DNA of 64,000 nucleotides from Myxococcales bacterium (GTDB taxonomy: Bacteria; Myxococcota_A; Polyangia; Haliangiales; Haliangiaceae): contig CANKMW010000014.1 in NCBI GenBank assembly GCA_947483555.1, positions 1-64,000 on the forward strand, written 5' to 3'. A model generated the notes under the pieces. That model saw nothing but the letters and a program-made list of their open reading frames with translations. It searched no databases and had not been told where the DNA came from. The position numbers and the translations under genes are program-made. How positions within the stretch are numbered: position 1 is the first letter of the stretch; each line of letters starts with the position of its first letter. This document shows, piece after piece, positions 28,456-36,335 of this stretch.

Positions 28456-29559
28456 ATGGCGCACGGCAAGGCCACCACGGGAAACTACTTCGAGGACTTC
28501 CGGATCGGGCAGCGGATCCAGCACGCGACGCCGCGGACGATCCACGGTGGCGACCTGGCGCTGTACATCGCGTTGACCGGTGATCGACGGCCGCTGGGGT
28601 CGTCGACCGAGTTCGCGCGCTCGCTCGGCTTCTCGCGCGAATGCGCGCACGACCTGCTGGCCTTTCACCTCGTGTTCGGCAAGACCGTCGCCGATATCTC
28701 GCTCAACGCGGTCGCCAACCTGGGCTACGCCCGGGTGTTGTTCCACCGCCCGGTCTACCCGGGCGACACGCTCACCGCCGAGAGCGAGGTCATCGGGCTA
28801 CGCGAGCTCTCCGACCGCAAGCGCGGGGTCGTCTACGTCACGTCGCGCGGCCACAACCAGAAGGGGCAGGAGGTGCTGTCCTTCCACCGCTGGGTGATGA
28901 TCGAGAAGCGCGATCCATCCGCGCCCGCGCCGGTGGAGGTGGTGCCGGTGCTGCCCGAGGCGGTGCCAGTCGCCGACTTGCCGGTACCGGCGGCGCTCAA
29001 CCTGTCGCGCTTCGCCGATCTGCGCTGGGCCACCGGTGGGCGGCACATGTGGGACGACTACGAGGTCGGTGAACGCATCGTCCACCACGGCGGCATGACC
29101 ATCGAGGAGGGCGACCACACGATGGCGACCCGGCTGTACCAGAACAGCGCCCGGGTTCATTTCGATCAGCACGCGCAGGCTGGCAGCCGCTTCGGCAAGC
29201 GCCTGGTCTACGGCGGCCACGTCATCAGCGTCGCCCACGCGCTGGCCTTTGGCGGCCTCGAGAACGTCATTCGAATGGCGGCGTGGAACAGTGGTCAGCA
29301 CACCCATCCGACCTTCGCGGGCGACACGATCTACGCCTGGACCGACATCCTCGAGCGGGCGGCGGTTCCGGGCCGCGACGATCTGGGCGCGCTCCGCATG
29401 CGGCTGGTGGCGGTCAAGAACGTGGATCCGGGCCGCGAGGAGGTGAGCCTCGAGCTCCCGCACGCCGAGGGCGTTGCGGCCGGCGCGGGCGGCAAGGCGA
29501 ACTACGATCCGCGCGTGGTCCTGGTCCTCGACTGGTGGGGCCTGGTCCCGCGGCGGTAG
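28456..29559 (+). CDS. Mesaconyl-CoA hydratase-like double MaoC (hot-dog) enzyme
   Basis: A 367-residue protein with two MaoC-type hot-dog halves. The first half begins GNYFEDFRIGQRIQHATPRTIHGGDLALYIALTGDR and includes SLNAVANLGYARVLFHRPVYPGDTL, close to mesaconyl-CoA hydratase (beta-methylmalyl-CoA dehydratase) of the ethylmalonyl-CoA pathway. The second half has the catalytic pattern VHFDQHAQAGSRFGKRLVYGGHV. It would interconvert mesaconyl-CoA and beta-methylmalyl-CoA in C2 or propionate metabolism. No other pathway genes are nearby, so the assignment rests on homology memory alone. Its 3' end overlaps the convergent lipoprotein gene by 58 bp. Confidence 0.82.
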   Translation: MAHGKATTGNYFEDFRIGQRIQHATPRTIHGGDLALYIALTGDRRPLGSSTEFARSLGFSRECAHDLLAFHLVFGKTVADISLNAVANLGYARVLFHRPVYPGDTLTAESEVIGLRELSDRKRGVVYVTSRGHNQKGQEVLSFHRWVMIEKRDPSAPAPVEVVPVLPEAVPVADLPVPAALNLSRFADLRWATGGRHMWDDYEVGERIVHHGGMTIEEGDHTMATRLYQNSARVHFDQHAQAGSRFGKRLVYGGHVISVAHALAFGGLENVIRMAAWNSGQHTHPTFAGDTIYAWTDILERAAVPGRDDLGALRMRLVAVKNVDPGREEVSLELPHAEGVAAGAGGKANYDPRVVLVLDWWGLVPRR

Positions 29560-30068
29560 AGCGCCCACACCAGCGCCGCGGCCAGGCCGCCGGCCACGAT
29601 CAGCGCGAACGCCAGCGTCGCGATCAGGGCGCGCCGCGAACCAGCGGCGACGTCGAACGGGCCGAGTTGGGTCAGCCGCGGCACCGCGGGGGGCGGCGCG
29701 ATCTGGACCTGCACGTCGACGTCGGGGCCGAGCACGGTGCGGGCCGCGCTGATCGAGACGTCGCCGATCACGCCGGTGTCGGCGCCGGCGGTGGTCGCCA
29801 CCACGACCGCGGCCCGGGCCGGCGTCGCGGTGGCGGTGCGCGCGAAGGGATCCGACGGCGGTAGCGTCACCAGCACGTTCACGGCGGCGACCCCGGGCGT
29901 GGTGGCGATGTGGGCGCGCAGGCGCTCGGCCTGGCGTCCCTCGGCGGCGGTCGCGGCGGCGGCCGGCGCTGGCGGCAAGGTCTCGTCGACCCGGCAGGCC
30001 GCGAGCGCGAACACGAGCGCGGTCGCGGTCGCGGTCGCGGTCGCGGCGATCAGAGAGTTTGCTTGCAC
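29502..30068 (-). CDS. SctJ/FliF-like lipoprotein (type III secretion ring type)
   Basis: About 188 residues. GTG 30068 opens a signal peptide whose core is a run of Ala-Thr encoded by GCGACC-type hexamers (about 30019-30049). Lipobox LAAC follows. The mature part reads LRAHIATTPGVAAVNVLVTLPPSDPF, then AVVVATTAG..., ...PDVDVQVQIAP, LGPFDVAAGSRRAL, then a C-terminal transmembrane helix. This is the layout of the second ring-building domain of YscJ/SctJ/FliF, but without the first domain. No other T3SS or flagellar genes are nearby, so its role is unclear. It overlaps the gene upstream by 19 bp and the convergent MaoC gene by 58 bp. Confidence 0.65.
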   Translation of the reverse strand: MQANSLIAATATATATALVFALAACRVDETLPPAPAAAATAAEGRQAERLRAHIATTPGVAAVNVLVTLPPSDPFARTATATPARAAVVVATTAGADTGVIGDVSISAARTVLGPDVDVQVQIAPPPAVPRLTQLGPFDVAAGSRRALIATLAFALIVAGGLAAALVWALYRRGTRPHQSRTRTTRGS

Positions 30069-31657
30069 GTCGAACACCACCAGGCGCCGCGCTTGCCATG
30101 CCAGAGCGTCGCGATGCGGCAGGTCGGGCACATCGGTGATGGACGGCGCCCCGGCGCGCTCGGCGTCGGTGGGCGCGGAGGGCGGGGCGGCGCGGCCATG
30201 GATCCCGGTGCGGGTGCGGACCTGGCCGCGGTTTCGGTTTCGGTTTCGGCCACGGCTACGGTTTCGGTTTCGGCTGCGGCTACGGTTTCGGTTTCGGCTA
30301 CGGTTTCGGCTACGGTTTCGGCTACGGTTTCGGCTGCGGCTGCGGCTGCGGCTGCGGTTGCGGTTGCGGTTGCGGTTGCGGCTGCGGTTGCGGTTGCGGT
30401 TGGGGACGGCGCGTACGGGAAGGGCGCGTACGGGGACGGCGCGTACGGGGACGGCGCATACGGGGACGGCGCGTATGGCGACGGCGCGTACGGGGACGGC
30501 GCGGGGGGCGACCCGGCGGCGACGGGTGCCAGGGGCGCCAGCACGGGCCGCGCTCCCGGCGCGACCTCGCCCGCCGGCAACGGCGCGGCCGGGTACGGCA
30601 CGACCTCGAGGTCGCGGACGTGCATCACGCGGGCGCCGACCACGGCGGCGGCGCCGGTGCCGACCATCGCGATGGCGAACACCGCCAGGCCCCACCCGGT
30701 CCGCATGACCTCGCTCGACGGATAGCTCGCCCAGGTCGCGATCCCGGCACCGAGCGCGAGCATCGCGACCGCGGCGGTGGTCCACGCCCAGGCGCCGGGG
30801 CGGACGCCGCGGGCGAGCCGCGCCGCGGCGCCGAACGCCGGCACCATCAGGGCCGCGGTCGCGACCGCGGTCATCGCGGCCAGCGCGCGCAACCGCGACG
30901 TCACGCCGAGCGCGGTCGACAGCTTGCAGTCGCCGTCTTCGCAGACCTCGACGCCGAGCGGCGACACCCGCAGCAGGTCGAGCGTGCGGCCACTGCGCCA
31001 CCAAGCATGCTCGACGAGCGTGACCCAGGCCAGGGTGGCCAGGACCACGATCGCCACCGCCAGCCCGAAGCGGCGGCTCGGCGAGGCGTCGCCCTTACCC
31101 CAGGGCCAGGCGATCCCCGCACCGGCGATCGCGGCGCCGGTGATGACCATGGTGAGGCCCATGCCCCGCTCGACGTGGCCCGCGATGCCGTCGAGCGTCC
31201 AGGCCGCCGCGAACGCCCCGCCGAGGCCGGCAGCGGTCGCAGCGACCGTCGCCGCCCAGCCGCGCAGGATGGGACGGCGCTGGGTGCGGGCCGCGAGCGC
31301 AACTGCGAGCAGCAGCGCGACGCCAGCCAGGGCGGCGCCCAGCGCGCCGCGGCCGAGCCAGGCGAAGACGTCGTCGGCGAGACCTTTCGCGCCGGTGTAC
31401 CGGGTCGGCTTGCACACCAGGTCGACGCAGGTCTCGCCGCTGACCAGGCCGAAGTTGGCGCGGACCTGGGGCGCTCGGTCGTGATCGTCATGGTCATCGT
31501 CATCGTCGTCGGTGACCGGGCGCGCGATCGCATGCTGGTAGCGGTCGGCCTGGTCGCCGGCGCCATCGCCGGCCGAGAACCACGGCGTGAAGCCGCCGAT
31601 CAGCAACGCCACCGCCGCGACGGCGCACAGGACGGCGCCGGCCACCGGAGATCTCAA
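30050..31657 (-). CDS. Multi-spanning membrane protein with repeat linker and zinc ribbon
   Basis: About 535 residues; TTG 31657 is the likely start (GAGGG upstream), placing a helix right after LRSPVAGAVLCAV. Several transmembrane helices alternate with an Asp/His-rich loop (VTDDDDDDHDDHDRA) and cysteine pairs (CVDLVC, CEDGDC). After residue ~400 comes a long low-complexity linker: SPYAP repeats, then Ala-Thr runs, then AETVAETE repeats. The C-terminus is a compact zinc ribbon, CPTCRIATLWHGKRGAWWCSTC. The function is unknown. The gene overlaps the SctJ-like gene, so they are probably one operon. The linker is encoded by tandem repeats and is likely length-variable. Confidence 0.75.
   Translation of the reverse strand: MRSPVAGAVLCAVAAVALLIGGFTPWFSAGDGAGDQADRYQHAIARPVTDDDDDDHDDHDRAPQVRANFGLVSGETCVDLVCKPTRYTGAKGLADDVFAWLGRGALGAALAGVALLLAVALAARTQRRPILRGWAATVAATAAGLGGAFAAAWTLDGIAGHVERGMGLTMVITGAAIAGAGIAWPWGKGDASPSRRFGLAVAIVVLATLAWVTLVEHAWWRSGRTLDLLRVSPLGVEVCEDGDCKLSTALGVTSRLRALAAMTAVATAALMVPAFGAAARLARGVRPGAWAWTTAAVAMLALGAGIATWASYPSSEVMRTGWGLAVFAIAMVGTGAAAVVGARVMHVRDLEVVPYPAAPLPAGEVAPGARPVLAPLAPVAAGSPPAPSPYAPSPYAPSPYAPSPYAPSPYAPFPYAPSPTATATAAATATATATAAAAAAAAETVAETVAETVAETETVAAAETETVAVAETETETAARSAPAPGSMAAPPRPPRPPTPSAPGRRPSPMCPTCRIATLWHGKRGAWWCSTCKQTL
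30230..30510. repeat. Three-layer tandem repeat inside the membrane-protein gene
   Basis: On the + strand, 30230-30340 is built of hexamers CGGTTT/CGGCTA/CGGCTG. From 30340 to 30410 it changes to CGGTTG/CGGCTG units. From 30412 to about 30510 a 15-bp unit (GGCGCGTACGGGGAC) repeats about seven times. All periods are multiples of three, so the encoded linker (SPYAP, Ala-Thr, Ala-Glu-Thr-Val) stays in frame. Confidence 0.9.
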
Positions 31658-31770
31658 GACGCCCTCGGATAGCTCATGTCGTGCGCCTCGAGGGAACCTG
31701 TGACCGATCGGTCGCAGATTCTGACCTGGAGCATGGCGCGACGGTACCATGGCGGCGTGGAGCCTCGACC

Positions 31771-32658
31771 GTGAACGCCGCCGGCATGCTCGCGGCGGCG
31801 CTGCCCCGCGCCGCGCTGCGCCGGCTGGCGGCGCCCGACGTCGCCGAGGACGATCGGGTCGCGGCGGTCGCGGCCGCGTTCGCGCTCGATCTGTGCGGCC
31901 TGCTCAACCGCCTGCGCGCCGACGAGCTGCGTGCGCTGGCGGTGACCCACCGGGTTCCTGCGCACGGCGACGCGGCGGCCGTGCGGTTGATGCTGTGGCG
32001 CTGGGGCGCCGCGCGCGAGGCGAGCGGCACGGCGTGGCTCGGCACGGCGCTGCAGCCGGAGCCGGTGCTGCTGGGGGCCCGCCTGGTGCACGCCGCGCCG
32101 GCGCGTGGCCTGGCGCCGGCCTCGACCGACTGGCCGCGGCCGCTGCCGCCGGCCCGCGCCGCCGCCCCGCCGCCCGAGGAACCCGACGATGTCGATGCGT
32201 TGCTCGACGCCGCCGACCGCGCCCTCGGCGTGCGGCTGCCGGCCCGGGGGCGCGACAAGGGGGCGTGGGGCGCGGCCGCCGCGGCGCTGCTCGGCGTGGT
32301 CGAGCGTGGCCACGGCGAGCCCGACTGGCGCGGCGACGTCGAGATCAAGACGGTCCCGGTGGCGCGCGACCGTCAGGGTCGCTGGCGGGTCACCGAGGAT
32401 CCCGCGGTGGCGATGGTCGATGCCGCACCGCTCGGCAAGCTGAGCCGGGTGCTGTGGCTGGTGCGGGCTGCGGTCGGGGACGGCGCCACGTTCCTGTCCT
32501 GGTACTTCGTGGAGTGGGACGCCGAGATCTCGCGGCTGGTCCGCCGCGACCTGCACACGCGGCCCAAGGGCCAGCGCGGCACCACCGGCCGCGGCTGGTA
32601 CCTGCACAAGCGCTTCTTCCTCGACGCCGGGTTGTACCCGACCCTCAATGGACCGTGA
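31771..32658 (+). CDS. MutH/Sau3AI-like endonuclease
   Basis: About 295 residues from GTG 31771. After a helical N-terminal domain (about 1-115) and a Pro-rich linker, the C-terminal domain has ARGRDKGAWGAAAAALLG, then PDWRGDVEIKTVPV with the nuclease triad Asp ~185, Glu ~191, Lys ~193 (PD-ExK-like D-x5-ExK), and GKLSRVLWLV. The C-terminus RRDLHTRPKGQRG matches the MutH region that contacts DNA. MutH nicks hemimethylated GATC in mismatch repair; Sau3AI cuts GATC. No MutS/MutL or GATC methylase is in the window. It may be a repair or restriction nuclease. Spacing to the following methyltransferase is filled by hexamer repeats. Confidence 0.78.
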   Translation: MNAAGMLAAALPRAALRRLAAPDVAEDDRVAAVAAAFALDLCGLLNRLRADELRALAVTHRVPAHGDAAAVRLMLWRWGAAREASGTAWLGTALQPEPVLLGARLVHAAPARGLAPASTDWPRPLPPARAAAPPPEEPDDVDALLDAADRALGVRLPARGRDKGAWGAAAAALLGVVERGHGEPDWRGDVEIKTVPVARDRQGRWRVTEDPAVAMVDAAPLGKLSRVLWLVRAAVGDGATFLSWYFVEWDAEISRLVRRDLHTRPKGQRGTTGRGWYLHKRFFLDAGLYPTLNGP

Positions 32659-32659
32659 C

Positions 32660-32740
32660 CGAGGCCAAGGCCGAAACCGTGACCCAAACCGAAACCGTGA
32701 CCGTGGCCGTGACCGAAACCGAAACCATGGCCGTGGTACG
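32660..32740. repeat. Hexamer repeat array between nuclease and methyltransferase genes
   Basis: Imperfect units such as GAAACC and CGTGAC tile this intergenic stretch. They resemble, in complement, the hexamers at 30230-30340. An upstream in-frame start would turn the array into an Arg/Asp/Asn-rich leader, which I regard as artefactual. Confidence 0.8.
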
Positions 32741-32749
32741 AGCACAGCC

Positions 32750-33871
32750 GTGATCGAAGACGCCCTGCGGATCGTCGGGTCGGCGCAGACCAACCGTGCC
32801 ATGGAGGCCGAGCTGACGAGGATCGTCAAGAAGGCGCTGGCGCGGCGCCCCGAGTCGCCACGCCGCGACGGCACCGGTCAGCTGGTCTACCCGTGGGACG
32901 ACCAGGTCGCGGCGGCGGCGCTGACCTACCACCGCACGTCGACGCGCGTGGTCCGCGACCTGTACGCGTCGAGCGCGCGGCGGCTGGAGCCGCTCTACGA
33001 CGAGCTGGTCGAGGACGCCGCTGGCGATGGGCGCGGATGGCACGACGGGATCGCGGCGATCTCGGTCGAGGTGCGGCGAGTGGCCGAGTTCGCGGCTGGC
33101 GAGCGTCAGGTGGTCGGCACGGTCAAGAACGCCATCGTCGACGGCCTGGCGCGCCGCGGTCGTCACGTGCGGGTCGACGCCGACCACTTCGACGCCCTGG
33201 TGGTGGCCCGCCTCGACGACCGCGGTCGCGTGCTGGTCGGACTCGACCTCACCAAGGGCACCCGCACCCGGCGCGGCTGGCGCAGCGAGTCCGGCGAGGC
33301 GCCGCTGCGCGAGCACATGGCCGCCGTGATGGCCATCGAGGCCCGCTACGACCCCCGCCGCGATCTGGTCGTCGATCCGATGTGCGGCGCTGGCACGATC
33401 GCGATCGAAGCGGCGCTGGCCGCGCGGGGTGCAGCGGTGGCCGCCGGCGACCCGGCGCCCTCGCTGTGGCCCGACGCGCGGCCGATGGTGATCGCGGGCG
33501 ATCGAGATCTCGACGTGCTGGTGGCGGCGCGCCACAACGCCGCTCGCGCCGGCGTCGACGTCATGTTTCACCGTGGCGACATGACCGCGCTCGACCGGGA
33601 CCGGCTGTGGGCGCTGGCCGCCGACGCCGGCGCGGTGCCCGAGCGCGGCCTGGTGCTGTGCAACCCGCCGTGGGGCGAGCGCCTGGAGCTCGCCGACGCC
33701 CGCCTGCTGTACGGCGCGCTCGGCGACTGGTGGCGATCGCTGCGCGATTTTCGGGCCGCGTTCCTGGTCGCCAACTCCGCGTTCGAGGACGCCTTTGGCG
33801 CCCGCTGGGCCATGAAGAAGCCACTGTCGAGTGGACCGCTTCGTGGTTACCTTTTCGTCTACGAACCGTGA
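32750..33871 (+). CDS. RlmK/L-like RNA (guanine-N2) methyltransferase
   Basis: About 373 residues from GTG 32750. An N-terminal RNA-binding-like region (about 1-120) is followed by a strand-rich segment with FDALVVARLDDRGRVLVGLDLTKG, typical of THUMP/RlmL-type enzymes. The SAM-binding Rossmann motif is VDPMCGAGTIAIEAALA (~207-223), and the catalytic motif is LCNPPWGERL (NPPW, ~305). Such enzymes methylate rRNA or tRNA guanine. The last ~35 residues and the stop lie in a 116-bp segment that is duplicated 1.25 kb downstream. Its GTGA stop overlaps what must once have been the start of amrS. Confidence 0.85.
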   Translation: MIEDALRIVGSAQTNRAMEAELTRIVKKALARRPESPRRDGTGQLVYPWDDQVAAAALTYHRTSTRVVRDLYASSARRLEPLYDELVEDAAGDGRGWHDGIAAISVEVRRVAEFAAGERQVVGTVKNAIVDGLARRGRHVRVDADHFDALVVARLDDRGRVLVGLDLTKGTRTRRGWRSESGEAPLREHMAAVMAIEARYDPRRDLVVDPMCGAGTIAIEAALAARGAAVAAGDPAPSLWPDARPMVIAGDRDLDVLVAARHNAARAGVDVMFHRGDMTALDRDRLWALAADAGAVPERGLVLCNPPWGERLELADARLLYGALGDWWRSLRDFRAAFLVANSAFEDAFGARWAMKKPLSSGPLRGYLFVYEP

Positions 33872-33884
33872 AGCCTCCCGACCA
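33769..33884. repeat. Direct repeat copy 1 (methyltransferase 3' end)
   Basis: About 116 bp covering the last ~34 codons and stop of the methyltransferase and the first bases of amrS. Matches 35023-35138 with only three or so differences. Confidence 0.95.
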
Positions 33885-34062
33885 CCCACTTGGTCGACCC
33901 GCGCGGCGACGAGTACGGTCTTCTTCTCGAAGCCGAGCGCTTGCCGAAGCGGGTCCGCGCCAGAACCGCCCCCAGGCCGCTATGATGAGACCGATCGAGG
34001 TCTTCGTCGACCCCGGGCGGCGTCCCCGGCGGGCGCCGCCTTCGCCGACGGCAGATGTCTTT

Positions 34063-34476
34063 CTACTTGCCCAGCAGCTCGGTACGGGCCGTCGCCAACA
34101 GGGTACGCAGCGTGCGCTCGGCGGCGACCATCTTCGCGTCGGGAGGCGTGCCGCGAAACGATCCGCTGCTGGTCGGATAGCGGTCAGCCACTCGAGCTCG
34201 AGCAGGCGAGGTCGCCAGACGTCGCTCGGCGGCAACGGCAATGGCAAGCGGGTGGGATCGCCGGGATGACCGTCGACCAGCAGCGCGAGATCATGATCCT
34301 TCGTGTTCACGAGCCCCCGATGGAAGCGCACGGCGCGCGAGCTTCTCGGCCGCCTGTTGCAGGTGCACGACCGCGAGGCGATTCTGGATCGCAAAGATCG
34401 CCGCGAAGGCGTCGAGGTCGTTGCGGGCGTCGTCGAGGTGCGCCGCAATGACGCGTGGGCTCGGGTCAGGGCTCAT
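34063..34476 (-). pseudogene. HEPN-domain protein remnant, frameshifted
   Basis: Starting from ATG 34476 the product reads IAAHLDDARNDLDAFAAIFAIQNRLAVVHLQQAAEKLARRAL, a HEPN-type helix with the LQQAAEK signature. The reading frame then shifts near 34321-34330 and continues as GLVNTKDHDLALLVDGHPGDPT..., with the conserved (T/D)HDLxxL motif. A second shift near 34128-34150 restores the original frame, giving DAKMVAAERTLRTLLATARTELLGK and a stop at 34063-34065. HEPN proteins are toxins paired with MNT nucleotidyltransferases. The two compensating shifts mark it as a decayed gene or an assembly error. Confidence 0.68.
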
Positions 34477-34560
34477 AGATGATGCGCCCGTCGGCAACGA
34501 CGATCTGCGACAGCGTGCCTAGCTCGTGCTGTTCGATGCACCGTGGGGCGCTCAGAAGGG
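34466..34560 (-). pseudogene. Coding tail upstream of the HEPN remnant
   Basis: An open frame ending CIEQHELGTLSQIVVADGRIIYEP and a stop at 34466-34468 overlaps the HEPN ATG (34474-34476). The ...GRIIYE ending and tight overlap are reminiscent of the MNT partner that precedes HEPN genes, but upstream identity is lost. The call is tentative. Confidence 0.35.
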
Positions 34561-34845
34561 CGTCAGTGGCGGGCGGAGCCCCCCGACCCACGCCCCCGCG
34601 GTCGCCCCCGCTCAAGAAACCGGCTCTACACAACCAAAGGGACACGACCAGGTGCGACGCGGTGATCCCGCTGGAGAACGAGCGGGCGTCGCTGCGCTGC
34701 GACTCGTACTACCGCATCGTGTCGATCGCGCCCTGACGGGGATCGGGCTCGACCTCATCGCCGCGGGCGCGCTACACGATGGCGCCACGGTGGAACCAGC
34801 GCCCGCGAGCGCAGCCGGCCCCGCCCGCCGCCGACCAGAGGTCGC

Positions 34846-35022
34846 TCGCGCTCGTGCTGGTACTCGGGCTTCTCGGTTGCGGTGGTGCCAGGCGACCCGA
34901 TCCGACCGAGCACCGCGAACCGGCCGACGGTCGGGATCTCGATCGGCCCGTGGTAGAGCTTGCCGCCGCGCTCGACCGCGAGCGCCGCGGTGGCGGCGAC
35001 GTCGGGGACCTGGACGTGGCCC
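34846..35022 (-). pseudogene. VOC (glyoxalase/bleomycin-resistance) domain fragment
   Basis: The frame reads GHVQVPDVAATAALAVERGGKLYHGPIEIPTVGRFAVL, then TATEKPEYQHERER. This matches the end of a VOC metal-binding module (HVxVxDVxAAAxxxxxxGG..., then GRFAVLxDPxGA). The start is missing at the repeat border, so it is a truncated remnant. Confidence 0.65.
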
Positions 35023-35121
35023 CGCCAACACCGCGTTCGAGGACGCCTCTGGCGCCCGCTGGGCCATGAAGAAGCCACTGTCGAGTGGACCGCTTCGTGG
35101 TTACCTTTTCGTCTACGAACC

Positions 35122-35138
<17 letters not shown>
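35023..35138. repeat. Direct repeat copy 2 (before amrS)
   Basis: Matches 33769-33884. It supplies the upstream region and first codons (GTGAAGCC) of amrS. Confidence 0.95.
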
Positions 35139-36207
<1,069 letters not shown>

Positions 36208-36225
36208 CGACGATGCCGATCCGTT

Positions 36226-36329
<104 letters not shown>

Positions 36330-36335
36330 AGAAAC

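Larger units (their letters stand above)
33885..35022. other. Gene-debris insert between direct repeats
   Basis: About 1.14 kb without an intact gene. It holds, on the minus strand, a HEPN-like pseudogene (34063-34476), a preceding coding tail (34466 to about 34560) and a VOC-family fragment (34846-35022). A plus-strand scrap ends at 34736 with CDAVIPLENERASLRCDSYYRIVSIAP; I do not recognise it. The separate codon logic and truncated domains suggest that unrelated fragments were assembled here by recombination. Confidence 0.75.

Noticed and set aside
30230..30510. Possible CRISPR-like array
   Set aside because: Repeats are adjoining units of 6 or 15 bp with no spacers, and they are in frame with a gene.
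32648..32749. Methyltransferase starting further upstream with an Arg/Asp-rich leader
   Set aside because: The leader is encoded by the intergenic hexamer array; GTG 32750 gives the conserved N-terminus.
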